From assembly GCA_947496215.1 (NCBI GenBank), contig CANMCF010000002.1:186001-250000 (forward strand): a stretch of 64,000 nt of DNA, in the 5' to 3' direction. Positions 51,593 to 61,214 of this stretch are shown piece after piece. Made by a program: the position numbers and the translations under genes. Each line of letters opens with the position of its first letter. The first letter of the stretch is position 1. Source of the stretch: an uncultured Bizionia sp. GTDB taxonomy: Bacteria; Bacteroidota; Bacteroidia; Flavobacteriales; Flavobacteriaceae. The notes under the pieces were generated by a model. It saw nothing but the letters and a program-made list of their open reading frames with translations. It did no database searches and was not told the DNA's origin.

Positions 51593-52984
51593 TCATTGTG
51601 GTTTCAATCTTGTCCTTTCAATAAAAAATACCTCCCAGATGAAAAAACCATAGACGACGGCATATTCCAAGCCTATAATCCATAGGTTTTCAGTATGGTC
51701 AGAATTGGCATAGGCCAAATAACTTATGATGCCTATGAAACTCCAAACCAAAGGAAACCTATAGTTTGTAAATACACTTAAGGCCAATATCGTTGCAACG
51801 TACCAAGGATGTACGGTCGTACTCATGAAAAGATAGAATGTAAAGGCAAATAGCATTGCTACAATCAATTTTTTAGTTGTCTGATTCTTTCTAAAAAGAG
51901 CCATAGATACCACAAACAAGAATGTTAGGATGGGAAGTACCTTGCCGATGATGGCAATTTCGTTCCAGCCCCTAAACCAATATCCAACAGTTCTTGCCAA
52001 ATAATAGACACTGGCATTGAATTCAAAATTCACAAACCAGAGACCAACGGTCTTCGAATAGTTGTCTATGAATTCGGAAGAGAAAAAAGGAACGAACAAC
52101 AACAATGTGGAAACCCCAACTATGGAGTAAAAGACAATCAATCTTTTCATTCCCGATTTGGTGGTCTTCCATTTTCCATCTTTGTTTTCATTGGCGACGA
52201 ACCACCAAAAGAACAAAGGTAAAAACATCAATGGAACCAGCTTGGTCGCTATGGAAAATGCAAAGACGACCGCTGCCCATTTCCAACGTCCAGAATGTAG
52301 TAGATATAGGCTCCACACCAGGAAGAAGATCATGACCCCTTCAAAGTGGAGATTGCCGGTTAGCTCAATGATGATGAAAGGATTCAAAACGTACCAGAAC
52401 ACATTGGAAATAGGGAGCTTTAGCTTCTCCAAGAGTTTTTTTCCATAATACAAGGTTCCAAAGTCGGCAGCAATGATGATAAGTCGTAATACCATTGCGG
52501 AACCTAAGATGCTTTTTCCTGCAAACAAGGCAGCAATGGAAAAGCACAATTGATTTATTGGCGGGTAATTCGTGAAATGGCTGGCATTCAAACTTTGCAT
52601 CCCGACATATAATTCTTGGGCTTGGTGAACAGGGAATTTGCCGATGCTTATAAAGGACTCGGGAGTATGCAAATAGGGATTTATCCCTTGCAAGATCATA
52701 CGACCGTCCCAAAGAAAACGATAGAAGTCCTGTGACAGATTGGGGATGGCAAAGATGAAAACGACTCTAAACAAAAAGGCGACAATGGTCAAAAGCTTGA
52801 AATTGGCCTTTGCTACTTGCATCAATTTGTAAAATAGAAAGAAGAGGGCTGTGTAGAGTGCAATGAGTTTTACATGGTCGGTTCGGGTTAAATCATATGC
52901 AAATGAACCATAAAACAGAACGCTAGTCAATGTCAATAGCATTGGAATCTTGTGGAGTCTCAAAAATGTAGTGTTTATAAACAT
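51593..52984 (-). CDS. Multi-pass GT-C-type glycosyltransferase
   Basis: A 463-residue integral membrane protein with about ten hydrophobic segments. It has the layout of polyprenyl-phosphate-sugar-dependent glycosyltransferases: an early loop RFLWDGRMILQGINPYLHTPESFI (with a DGRMxxxGxNPY motif typical of mannosyltransferase-like families), then HFTNYPPINQLCFSIAALF and a late loop with STTVHPWYVATILAL. It probably extends a cell-surface polysaccharide or lipid-linked glycan. The donor is not known. It lies 130 bases downstream of the two GT2 genes in the same direction. Confidence 0.8.
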   Translation of the reverse strand: MFINTTFLRLHKIPMLLTLTSVLFYGSFAYDLTRTDHVKLIALYTALFFLFYKLMQVAKANFKLLTIVAFLFRVVFIFAIPNLSQDFYRFLWDGRMILQGINPYLHTPESFISIGKFPVHQAQELYVGMQSLNASHFTNYPPINQLCFSIAALFAGKSILGSAMVLRLIIIAADFGTLYYGKKLLEKLKLPISNVFWYVLNPFIIIELTGNLHFEGVMIFFLVWSLYLLHSGRWKWAAVVFAFSIATKLVPLMFLPLFFWWFVANENKDGKWKTTKSGMKRLIVFYSIVGVSTLLLFVPFFSSEFIDNYSKTVGLWFVNFEFNASVYYLARTVGYWFRGWNEIAIIGKVLPILTFLFVVSMALFRKNQTTKKLIVAMLFAFTFYLFMSTTVHPWYVATILALSVFTNYRFPLVWSFIGIISYLAYANSDHTENLWIIGLEYAVVYGFFIWEVFFIERTRLKPQ

Positions 52985-53116
52985 TGCATTAAGTGATTAC
53001 GACATAATTCGTTCGTTTGTCTGCAAACTCTCTTTAGTTGCAATATGGTACCATGTTTTCACATATGACCAACAAATGACAGGTCATTTTTTAAATCGAA
53101 ACTTGTAGGGCTTAAA

Positions 53117-54607
53117 TTATGCCTTGGAAGTCAGTGATTTGAAAAATACATATCCAAAACCCAAGAACAACATCAAGTGAAAAGGGAACAATCCAAAGTC
53201 ACCACCTTGATCCCCGACAATGAATGCGCTATACATTCCAAATGCGAAATAGATCATTAGCATGCCTTCGAAAACAACATTCAAGGATATGTTCTTCTTC
53301 AAGTATTTATTGCCTTTCCAACTGTCTTTCAGTGTACTTATGTTAAATTTTGGGGTACGGACGAATTCACTACGTTTTCCTATGTGCCCTTCCAGGACGG
53401 CTATGGAGTTGTGTAGGGAGAATCCCATTGCAATGGAGAAGAAGGTAAAGAACAATATGATGTATTGGACAAAGTTCTTGAGGCCACCGCCATACGATCT
53501 TCTATACATGGACCAATAGCATATGAAGAATATGATCGTACTGATCACAAAAAAGCTCATGACATAGAAATAAGGCTTCAAGTGTGCATATTCGTTTTTT
53601 ATGTATAGCATTGGAATACTCAAGATCCCGACGATGAGAACATTCAAGAACATGGTGCTGTTCAATAGGTGTAGAATGCCATGCATTTTGGTCTTTGCGG
53701 AAATGTTCTTGCTGGTGAGTACTTTCCAAAGCATCTTTCTGAAGTTCTCGGCACCCCCTTTGTTCCATCTGAATTGTTGGGAGCGTGCAGCACTTATCAC
53801 CACCGGTAATTCTGCTGGAGTATGCACGTTTTCCAAATATTTGAATTTCCAATTCTTCAATTGTGCCCTGTAACTGAGGTCTAGATCTTCGGTTAGCGTA
53901 TCGCCTTCCCAATTGCCGGCATCTATGATGCATTCCTTGCGCCAAACCCCAGCGGTTCCATTGAAATTCATGAAATGTCCCTTGCTGTTTCTTCCTACTT
54001 GTTCAAGTGTGAAGTGGGCATCCAAGGCAAAAGCTTGAATTTTCGTCAAGATGGAATAGTTTCTGTTGATATGTCCCCAACGCGTTTGTACCACACCAAT
54101 CTCTTCGTCCTTGAAATGTGGGATGGTGCGTTTCAACCAATCGGGTTCAGGTAGGAAGTCGGCATCGAAGATGGCAATGAATTCCCCTTTGGCTATGACC
54201 AAGCCCTCCTTGAGAGCGCCTGCTTTGAAGCCTTGTCTATTGGTACGACAAATGTGAACGATGTCCAATCCGGATTGTTTGAGCTCAAGAATGTGAGAGG
54301 CCGTGCTTTTTACCGTTTCATCTGTGGAGTCATCCAAAACCTGAATTTCCAACTTGTCCTTGGGGTAGTCTATGAGTGCGATGTTTTTCAATAGGCGCTC
54401 CATGACGTACATTTCGTTGAAAACGGGAAGTTGTATGGTCACATACGGGACCTCTTCCGGGTCTGCCAAATCAAATTCCGGGCCTTGATTTTGTTTTTTC
54501 TGAGCAGAGATGTAGTTGAAAAGCAAATTCAACTGCGCCAATGCATACATGAATATGAGTATTAACGCTGTTGAGTAAATGACGATTATGATGGTTTCTA
54601 AGATCAC
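53117..54607 (-). CDS. Membrane GT2 glycosyltransferase (cellulose-synthase-like)
   Basis: A 496-residue protein: N-terminal membrane segment, cytoplasmic GT-A domain with VTIQLPVFNEMYVMERLL, LEIQVLDDSTDETV, FIAIFDADFLPEPDWL, DTLTEDLDLSYRAQ (TED) and SQQFRWNKGGAENF (Q-x-x-R-W), then several C-terminal membrane segments. This is the motif set of processive GT2 beta-glycosyltransferases (cellulose, glucomannan and related synthases). The start codon is GTG at 54607 and overlaps the previous stop (GTGA), so it is translationally coupled with the 54604-55296 gene. Product polysaccharide not known. Confidence 0.9.
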   Translation of the reverse strand: MILETIIIVIYSTALILIFMYALAQLNLLFNYISAQKKQNQGPEFDLADPEEVPYVTIQLPVFNEMYVMERLLKNIALIDYPKDKLEIQVLDDSTDETVKSTASHILELKQSGLDIVHICRTNRQGFKAGALKEGLVIAKGEFIAIFDADFLPEPDWLKRTIPHFKDEEIGVVQTRWGHINRNYSILTKIQAFALDAHFTLEQVGRNSKGHFMNFNGTAGVWRKECIIDAGNWEGDTLTEDLDLSYRAQLKNWKFKYLENVHTPAELPVVISAARSQQFRWNKGGAENFRKMLWKVLTSKNISAKTKMHGILHLLNSTMFLNVLIVGILSIPMLYIKNEYAHLKPYFYVMSFFVISTIIFFICYWSMYRRSYGGGLKNFVQYIILFFTFFSIAMGFSLHNSIAVLEGHIGKRSEFVRTPKFNISTLKDSWKGNKYLKKNISLNVVFEGMLMIYFAFGMYSAFIVGDQGGDFGLFPFHLMLFLGFGYVFFKSLTSKA

Positions 54608-55296
54608 TTTTTAAAACTGTATTTAAATATCCAACCTAAAATTTTAAATCCTGCAAATATAGTACCTTTTACGGTACCAGACACTTTAGAAACACCAATT
54701 CTTTGTTTGTACCTTACAGGTATCTCTATATACGATAGATTCTGCTTCAATGCCTTAAGTTGCATCTCCACAGTCCAACCATAAGTCTTGTCTTCCATGT
54801 TCAATGCTAGCAACTTGTCATACCTAATGGCTCTGAATGGGCCCAAGTCTGTGAATTTGGCACCAAAGAACAGCGACATCAAAAATGTGGCGAGCCAATT
54901 GCCAAATACTTGTTGCGGTGTCATGGAGCCCCCTTCTCTTAGTTGTTTGACACGACTTCCTACTACGAAATCGATGTTGTCATCTATTATTGGGGTCACA
55001 AGCTTGGTCAATTCTTCGGGGTAATCGCTATAATCTCCATCCAAGAAGACGATGACATCAGGTTTTTGCTCTTGTTGGGCTATGTAATGCATTCCCTTTA
55101 GACACGCATAACCATAGCCTTTGTTAGTTTCTGTCAATACGGTGGCACCAGCATTTTGTGCATTTTTCACGGTGTCGTCCGTCGAGTTGTTGTTGACCAC
55201 TATGACCTCTTCAGCTATTTTCGGTATGTCTTTTATGACATTGGCTATGGAGTCCTGCTCATTGAAGGCAGGAATGATGACTTTTATTTTGGTCAT
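54604..55296 (-). CDS. GT2 family glycosyltransferase (DPM/DPG-synthase-like)
   Basis: A 230-residue protein with a GT-A domain: IKVIIPAFNEQDSIANVI, EEVIVVNNNSTDDTVKNA, KGYGYACLKGMHY and PDVIVFLDGDYSDYPEEL (DxD-like). It resembles dolichol- or polyprenol-phosphate sugar synthases, and has only weak C-terminal hydrophobicity. It could make the polyprenyl-phosphate sugar used by the GT-C enzyme of the same run (51593). Its stop overlaps the GTG of the next gene, and it starts directly after the TAA of the repeat-protein gene (0 bases between). Confidence 0.88.
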   Translation of the reverse strand: MTKIKVIIPAFNEQDSIANVIKDIPKIAEEVIVVNNNSTDDTVKNAQNAGATVLTETNKGYGYACLKGMHYIAQQEQKPDVIVFLDGDYSDYPEELTKLVTPIIDDNIDFVVGSRVKQLREGGSMTPQQVFGNWLATFLMSLFFGAKFTDLGPFRAIRYDKLLALNMEDKTYGWTVEMQLKALKQNLSYIEIPVRYKQRIGVSKVSGTVKGTIFAGFKILGWIFKYSFKK

Positions 55297-56277
55297 TTAT
55301 TTGAGGTCGCTAAGTTTATTTTCTTTTTTAAAGGAAGCCAAGTCGGTCCATTGTTTTATTTTCTTTCCTTCGGAATATTTTACTGCCGATACCAGTTTCT
55401 CGTTCTCATACATTAGACAATATCCATTTTTTCGATTGTTTTTCAGTTGGCATTTATGATTTATCTTTTCCGCAGAATCATAAAACAACCACCAATTCGC
55501 TTTTTTTCCTTGTACGAAATGACCTTCACTTTCCTTGTTTCCGTTTTCGCGGTAAAATTGCCAATAATTTGTGGGTTTACCACCCTTATAGGCTCCATTT
55601 TTTTGAAGTTTTCCATTTTTATGATAGAATTTCCAATAACCATCTTCTTTTCCATTCTTAAAGGCACCTTCTTGTGCCAATTTCCCATTGCCATGATATG
55701 TCTTCCAGTATTTTGAAGGTTTTCCATTAACAAAAGTACCCTCCTTCTCCAATTGTCCGTTATTCAAGTAGAATTTCCAATAACCGGAATGGGTTCCGTT
55801 GACATAAGTCCCTTCCTTGTGCAATTTCCCATTTTCATGATATGCTTTCCAGTATTTGGAAGCTTGCCCGTTCAAGTAATGGCCTTCTTTTTCCAATTGC
55901 CCATTGTCATAATGGAATTTCCAATGGCCGGTTAACCGGCCATTGCTGTATAGACCTTCTTTCTTGAGTTTTTTGTTGCTATGGAAATATTTCCAAAAGC
56001 CATCTTTCTTGCCTATGGCATATTTTCCTTGAGATTTCAAGTTGCCATTGCCATGATAGAATTGCCAGTGATTGGTTTCCTTGTCGTTGAAGAATTCCCC
56101 TTGCTTTTTTATTTTTCCATTGTCGAAATAAAAGATCCAAAAACCTTCTTTGAAATTGTTGTTCGTCCAACCTTCAGCCTTCATCTTGCCATTGTTATGG
56201 TACGTTTTGCTATAGTCTTTCTGTGCAGAAACATTAAGGTATGCAAATGATATTGCTATGATTAAAAGGTGTTTCAT
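55297..56277 (-). CDS. MORN-like repeat protein (YwqK-type), exported
   Basis: A 326-residue protein from the ATG at 56277 (12 extra upstream in-frame residues look non-coding). After a signal peptide (KHLLIIAISFAYLNVSA) it is built of about 11 tandem ~24-residue units with consensus xxNGxLxKEGxYxNGxxxxYWKFY, i.e. the MORN_2 / YwqK-type repeat. Such proteins are annotated as toxin-antitoxin YwqK-like but in Bacteroidota they are mostly of unknown, probably adhesive or binding, function. The repeats are alike at DNA level too. It belongs to the leftward envelope-related run of genes. Confidence 0.88.
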   Translation of the reverse strand: MKHLLIIAISFAYLNVSAQKDYSKTYHNNGKMKAEGWTNNNFKEGFWIFYFDNGKIKKQGEFFNDKETNHWQFYHGNGNLKSQGKYAIGKKDGFWKYFHSNKKLKKEGLYSNGRLTGHWKFHYDNGQLEKEGHYLNGQASKYWKAYHENGKLHKEGTYVNGTHSGYWKFYLNNGQLEKEGTFVNGKPSKYWKTYHGNGKLAQEGAFKNGKEDGYWKFYHKNGKLQKNGAYKGGKPTNYWQFYRENGNKESEGHFVQGKKANWWLFYDSAEKINHKCQLKNNRKNGYCLMYENEKLVSAVKYSEGKKIKQWTDLASFKKENKLSDLK

Positions 56278-56323
56278 CTTTGTTTTTTTTTGAACAACGA
56301 AATAAACTTTCAATTAGGGGAAA

Positions 56324-57913
56324 CTATTGCTTGTTAACCAACTTCATTAGATCCACATCGTTTCCTAACAAGACTTCAGTCGGATTAATTCTACCTTCCA
56401 TACTATCATTCTCCAATTTAAGAACGCCACGAGGACAAACAGCACTGCAAATACCGCATCCAACACAGCTGGAACGTACGATGTTTTCCCCTTTTTGGGC
56501 GTATGCACGCACATCTATTCCCATTTCGCAACTATTGGAGCAGTTTCCACAAGAGATGCATTGCCCTCCATTCGTCGTGATTCTGAATTTTGAGAACATA
56601 CGTTGTTGAAACCCTAAGATGGCAGCCATCGGGCATCCGAAACGACACCAGGCCCTGCTTCCTAGAATGGGGTAGAAACCTGTACCGATCACTCCAGAGA
56701 ATATGGAGCCTATGTAAAGTCCATATGCAGATCTAAGGGCCGATCCTTTTATGAAGAAGACTTCTTCGGTGGTACCGGTAAAGTGCATGCCCATCAGCAA
56801 TGCAATCGTTGCAAAGAATCCAATGGCACCATACTTGGCATCCTTGCCAAGCTCACTACGCTTGAAATACATGATTACAGCAAAGACGAGTGTCAGGAAT
56901 CCTATCACCAAACCGATGAACACTCCTTTCGTCAACCAAAAGTCATTGCTATCGTAACCTAGATATGTATATACCATCGCTACGGTCATGACAACGGAGA
57001 ATACGAGGACGACATGTATCAACCAACGTTCCAGTTTCCAAGCAGACATCTTTTTTGATGATAAGTGTCTAAAGGAATCTCCAGCTGTTTCGGCAAGACC
57101 ACCACAACCACATACCCAAGAGCAATACCAACGTTTTCCATATTTATAGGTTAAAATCGGAGTAATGACGAAAATGGATACAATGCCGAATATGATTAAT
57201 GCCAACCCGATGTTTCCATTGGATAGAAACCCTTTTACAGACCATTCATCAAAAATATAATAATTGAGAGGCCACACGCTTTTCAAGTCATAGTATGGCA
57301 AATTGGAGTTCATTCTATACATGAACTCAGGAATCAAAAAGGCAAATGCCAATTGAAAGAACATGACCGAAACGGTACGGATTTGCTCATAGCGATTATG
57401 ACGGTATTTTAGGATGAACTTGTATCCAAAGGCAAATATGGCTACAGTATACAATGTACCATAGACAAACCATTGGCTGGCTGGCCTACCGCTCAATAGA
57501 TTGCTAAGCGGATCGAACAAGGAGATCAAACCGGTGTTTGCAGCTCCATCCTTGCCTAGCCCCAACAACGTTGGATAAAAATACAACACGATGTAAAATG
57601 TGGTGAGTACGACACCAACGATCCAGCCCCAAGCACCTCGCGAGGATATGGATTTAAACCATGCGCCATCGTTTTTGATGCCTTCCAATTTCGTGAGATA
57701 GGCTTCTCTTGAATAGATGACCGTACCTGCTGTGATGAGGCCCAAAGACAAGCTCAAGAACAAAGCCTTGTTTGGGAAATTCGTGTTAAAAAGCGCCAAT
57801 GCCAATATGAACAACCCAACAATTCCAATGGCCAATGCGATCTTTTGTTTTCTTGAAATGCCCAAAGCGTCTGGTTTTGCTAAAGACATGCTGTGATTTA
57901 ATTTGTTACTCAT
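56324..57913 (-). CDS. Membrane polyferredoxin (NapH/CcoG-like 4Fe-4S protein)
   Basis: A 529-residue protein with about ten hydrophobic segments in the first ~430 residues (including ILTYKYGKRWYCSWVCGCGG, a cysteine-containing loop). The C-terminal part has ARCxxGCP-type chemistry (RAWCRFGCPMAAILGF) and two 4Fe-4S ferredoxin clusters, CISCGNCSNSCEMG and CVGCGICSAVCPRG. It resembles membrane electron-transfer proteins of the NapH/NosR/CcoG type. It is encoded 11 bases after an NAD(P)-linked flavoprotein, so it may take electrons from that enzyme to a membrane or periplasmic acceptor; the acceptor is not known. Confidence 0.85.
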   Translation of the reverse strand: MSNKLNHSMSLAKPDALGISRKQKIALAIGIVGLFILALALFNTNFPNKALFLSLSLGLITAGTVIYSREAYLTKLEGIKNDGAWFKSISSRGAWGWIVGVVLTTFYIVLYFYPTLLGLGKDGAANTGLISLFDPLSNLLSGRPASQWFVYGTLYTVAIFAFGYKFILKYRHNRYEQIRTVSVMFFQLAFAFLIPEFMYRMNSNLPYYDLKSVWPLNYYIFDEWSVKGFLSNGNIGLALIIFGIVSIFVITPILTYKYGKRWYCSWVCGCGGLAETAGDSFRHLSSKKMSAWKLERWLIHVVLVFSVVMTVAMVYTYLGYDSNDFWLTKGVFIGLVIGFLTLVFAVIMYFKRSELGKDAKYGAIGFFATIALLMGMHFTGTTEEVFFIKGSALRSAYGLYIGSIFSGVIGTGFYPILGSRAWCRFGCPMAAILGFQQRMFSKFRITTNGGQCISCGNCSNSCEMGIDVRAYAQKGENIVRSSCVGCGICSAVCPRGVLKLENDSMEGRINPTEVLLGNDVDLMKLVNKQ

Positions 57914-57924
57914 CTTATTTTGGA

Positions 57925-59223
57925 TTAGGCGGTTTGTAATTTGTTGTTGTAGGTAGCTAATATCTCTCTCTCGAAATGCTTGTAGAATTCAGGGTCGAAG
58001 TTGGCTTCATTCAAATGATTCATAACATAATCCACGTCTCGCTTTTCGGTCAACCAACGATCAAACACTTCATGGCGCATGCGAATGCCAAAGGTGTTTA
58101 TTCCCAAGAACGTCTTGTCCTTGGTGTCGTAGCATACGGTGATGCATTTGGTGTCGTCTTCATGTATCCAATGGAAATGAGTTTCGTTTTCCCTAGGCTT
58201 GGAAAATACCCATCCATAGGTTTGGTATTCGATATCCAAGAACTTGGCAGAATTGAACCAATGTCCAGGTTTGTACTCGGTTGGATTGTCACAAATGGTT
58301 TGAGCCAAGGCCTCTCCCATCATGCGACCAGTATACCAAACAGCTTCGATGGGTCTTCGTTGTCCGATGGCTTCACGCTGTTCTGCGCAATCCCCAATGG
58401 CAAAAATGTCTTTTATGTTGGTTTCCAGATGTCTATTGACCAATACGCCACGATTGGTTTCGATTCCAGAATCCTTTAGAAAAGTGATGTTGGGAGAAAC
58501 ACCAGCTGTCAGGCCTACCACGGTACAATCTATTTCTTCTCCAGTTTCGGCGACGATGATGGACTTTACCTTTCCAGTGTCATCCGCTTTTATTTCTTTT
58601 AGGTTGACACCCAATCTCAAGTCTATGTGATGGTTCTTGATGTGTCTGTTTATCATGGCACTTTCACCTTCTGGTAGGACACCATTCCAAAAACTATCTT
58701 CCCTGACCAAGAATGTGACGGGAATGCTTCGTGAATTCAACATTTCTGCCAATTCGATGCCGATCAGGCCACCACCTACGATCACGGCACGCTTGCATAC
58801 TTTGTTGCTGGGAGCGTTGCGTTCCAGGGTATCAAGATCTTGTTTGCTGTATAGGCCTTGTGCACCATCCAGATCTTGCCCTGGCCAACCGAATTTGTTT
58901 GGTTTGCTACCAGTGGCAATGATGAGCTTGTCGTATTCAAGAGTGTCCCCTTCTGCAAAGTGGAGTGTCTTGGACTTGGTATCGATGGTTTTCACATATC
59001 CTTTTTTGAGACCGATTCTGTTCTTGTCCCAAAACCAATTTTCATAGGGTTGCGTATGCTCGAACTTCATATGTCCCATATATATGTACATGAGAGCAGT
59101 TCGTGAAAAGAAATAATCTGTTTCCGCAGAAACAATTGTGATTTTTTTATCGGACAGCTTTCTAATGTGTCTGGCGACGGTAACTCCAGAAATTCCGTTT
59201 CCTATTATAACAATGTGTTCCAT
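57925..59223 (-). CDS. FAD-dependent NAD(P)H oxidoreductase
   Basis: A 432-residue pyridine nucleotide-disulfide-oxidoreductase family flavoprotein: FAD motif HIVIIGNGISGVTVARHI at the N-terminus, NAD(P) motif AVIVGGGLIGIELAEML at about 145-165, and the FAD contact IKDIFAIGDCAEQ. It lacks the active disulfide CxxxxC, so it is of the NADH oxidase/rubredoxin or nitrite reductase-like type. Expressed together with the 4Fe-4S membrane protein after it, forming a likely electron-transfer pair from NAD(P)H to a membrane carrier. Confidence 0.9.
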   Translation of the reverse strand: MEHIVIIGNGISGVTVARHIRKLSDKKITIVSAETDYFFSRTALMYIYMGHMKFEHTQPYENWFWDKNRIGLKKGYVKTIDTKSKTLHFAEGDTLEYDKLIIATGSKPNKFGWPGQDLDGAQGLYSKQDLDTLERNAPSNKVCKRAVIVGGGLIGIELAEMLNSRSIPVTFLVREDSFWNGVLPEGESAMINRHIKNHHIDLRLGVNLKEIKADDTGKVKSIIVAETGEEIDCTVVGLTAGVSPNITFLKDSGIETNRGVLVNRHLETNIKDIFAIGDCAEQREAIGQRRPIEAVWYTGRMMGEALAQTICDNPTEYKPGHWFNSAKFLDIEYQTYGWVFSKPRENETHFHWIHEDDTKCITVCYDTKDKTFLGINTFGIRMRHEVFDRWLTEKRDVDYVMNHLNEANFDPEFYKHFEREILATYNNKLQTA

Positions 59224-59425
59224 AATATTTCGTGGTTATGATGCGGTTGGTCGAAACTAAAGATAATAACTTAAATGTATTGGTTATATTTAGAATAGAT
59301 ATAAATTAACAAAAGGTGTAAGGATTCCAATGGAATGAAGACGATGAAAATTTTTGACTTTTTTTGAAAGTTTATCGAAACAATTTAGACTTAGGCATCT
59401 GTTAAGTACATTTAAATTGAAAAAA

Positions 59426-60142
59426 ATGAAAAAAATAACAATCATATTTGCAGTCTTAATGGGGAGTCTTTTCGTAGAAGCTCAAGATTTAAATTCTTTT
59501 TTCACCAAATCAGATGCATTCTTTAAAGCTAATGTGGCCAATGGAAGGGTCGCTTACGCTACCATTAAAAAAGATAGAACGGCCTTGGATGAAGTGTTGA
59601 AGATGGCTGAAGGTATTTCTGTAACGAAGAGTGATGCCAAAAACTATCAAGCTTTTTGGATCAATGCCTATAACCTATCCGTAATAAAGGGGATCGTAGA
59701 CAATTATCCAACAAAATCACCATTGGACAACAAAGGTTTCTTCGACAAGACCAAACACAATTTGGCCGGAAAGAAAATTACATTGAATGACATTGAGCAC
59801 AAGTTGTTACGTGCCCAATTCAAAGACGCTCGCTTTCACTTCGTCTTGGTATGTGGGGCTGTCGGTTGTCCTCCATTGATAAGCAAGGCCTATTTGCCAA
59901 ACACATTGGAAGAACAATTGCAAAGGCAAGCAGTATTGGCACTCAATGGGGGTTACTTCATAAAGGTGAACACCAAAAAGAAAAGAATCTATGGGTCCAA
60001 GATATTGGAATGGTACAAAGAAGATTTCACTATGAATGGCATGACGGAAATAGAGTTCATCAACAAATACAGAAAAGAGAAGATTCCAGCAAAGTACAAG
60101 TTGACGTACTTTGAATACGATTGGAACGTAAACAAACAATAA
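59426..60142 (+). CDS. Exported DUF547 protein
   Basis: A 238-residue protein from the ATG at 59426 (a TTG at 59354 with 24 extra residues is unlikely). Signal peptide (MKKITIIFAVLMGSLFVEA), then the DUF547 core: KNYQAFWINAYNLSVIKGIV, then IEHKLLRAQFKDARFHFVLVCGAVGCPPLISKAYLP (with two conserved cysteines), then RIYGSKILEWYKEDF and FEYDWNVN. DUF547 is found in secreted or periplasmic proteins of unknown function. The following exported-protein gene starts about 95 bases downstream. Confidence 0.88.
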   Translation: MKKITIIFAVLMGSLFVEAQDLNSFFTKSDAFFKANVANGRVAYATIKKDRTALDEVLKMAEGISVTKSDAKNYQAFWINAYNLSVIKGIVDNYPTKSPLDNKGFFDKTKHNLAGKKITLNDIEHKLLRAQFKDARFHFVLVCGAVGCPPLISKAYLPNTLEEQLQRQAVLALNGGYFIKVNTKKKRIYGSKILEWYKEDFTMNGMTEIEFINKYRKEKIPAKYKLTYFEYDWNVNKQ

Positions 60143-60237
60143 CGGTCCAGCGATAGCAGGGACCTAATTAAAAAAAGCCCTAAAACATAAATAAAAACCA
60201 AAATTTCCAATAGACAAGGAAATACAAATCAACAATT

Positions 60238-61170
60238 ATGAGAAAAATAGTAGTATTAGCCATAGCACTAGTTGCCAATTTTGTGGGATTCGCACAAGAA
60301 GACACAGATGAAGCCGTAAAGAGTAACGTACAGGAGTTCACACCTTCCAAGTTATTGAACAAGGGGCAATGGGATATCAAGTTCTTCAATAGTCTATACA
60401 CGCAAACGGAAGCTACAAACGAAAAAAGCGAGTCTCAAAAGATAGCAAGACAAAACTTCTTTACCAACACGACCGAGATCTATACTGGAGTAAGTGACAA
60501 TTCAAGAATAAACGTAGGTTTGATCTTTCAGATCAGATCCAACAACTATGGTGGGCAAAGTCCATTGAGCGTATTCGATTTCGACAACAACCTAACAGAT
60601 TCCAGAAGTGGTTTGACTACCGTGGCACCATCCATCAGGGTGCAACCTTTTGCAAGCATTCCCAACTTCTCATTTACGAGTTCCGTGTATTTTGCGATAT
60701 TCAAGGATGAGGCTTTCCCTGGTCAATTCAACGATCCAGCATACTTGGACAAGAAAAGCACATTTTGGGAGACGAAATTTTTCTATGACAAGACTTTCGG
60801 AGGAGGGGATTGGCAAGTATTCACGGAGGCGGACTTTGGTTTCAACTTTGGGGAAAAGGGAGCAGATGCCGATTTCAACAGCACCAATGTGGGAGAACGC
60901 TTTGCAAACAACAGTCTGTTCTTGCCGGTAAGTGCATTCTTGAGTTATTTCCCTTCAAGCAAGTCCACCATATTCACAAACGTGCAACAGGCCTTCTTAA
61001 TAGACCTAGGAAACGATTTCTCTCAAAATTACACACAATTGGGATTGGGAGGAAAATACCAATTGACCGAAGCATTGAATTTGGAGGCTTCCTTTGGCAA
61101 GATCGTAAGAGGAAACAACTTTCAAGGTTTGGGACAAACTTTTAGCTTGGGTTTAAGAGCTTTATTTTAG
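60238..61170 (+). CDS. Outer-membrane beta-barrel-like protein
   Basis: A 310-residue protein with a signal peptide (KIVVLAIALVANFVGFAQ). After an acidic start it is composed of amphipathic strands with aromatic ends (FFTNTTEIYTGVSDNSRINVGLIFQIRSN, FSFTSSVYFAIF, ALNLEASFGKIVRGNNFQGLGQTFSLGLRALF), ending in phenylalanine, the typical signal of an outer-membrane barrel. No known transporter motif. It is probably a channel-like or adaptor barrel with the DUF547 protein and the glycosidase encoded around it. Confidence 0.75.
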   Translation: MRKIVVLAIALVANFVGFAQEDTDEAVKSNVQEFTPSKLLNKGQWDIKFFNSLYTQTEATNEKSESQKIARQNFFTNTTEIYTGVSDNSRINVGLIFQIRSNNYGGQSPLSVFDFDNNLTDSRSGLTTVAPSIRVQPFASIPNFSFTSSVYFAIFKDEAFPGQFNDPAYLDKKSTFWETKFFYDKTFGGGDWQVFTEADFGFNFGEKGADADFNSTNVGERFANNSLFLPVSAFLSYFPSSKSTIFTNVQQAFLIDLGNDFSQNYTQLGLGGKYQLTEALNLEASFGKIVRGNNFQGLGQTFSLGLRALF

Positions 61171-61214
61171 CATAAATGGTAAATTAGGAGTTTAATAAAA
61201 CGAATTTCCAGAGA

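Noticed and set aside
53066-53095. ATGACC / GGTCAT inverted repeat downstream of the CesA-like gene as a terminator
   Set aside because: The stem is only 6 bases with an 11-base loop and there is no T run on the minus strand.
55420-56230. CRISPR-like regular repeat array
   Set aside because: The periodicity comes from ~72-bp coding repeats of the MORN-like protein; there are no spacers and no cas genes.
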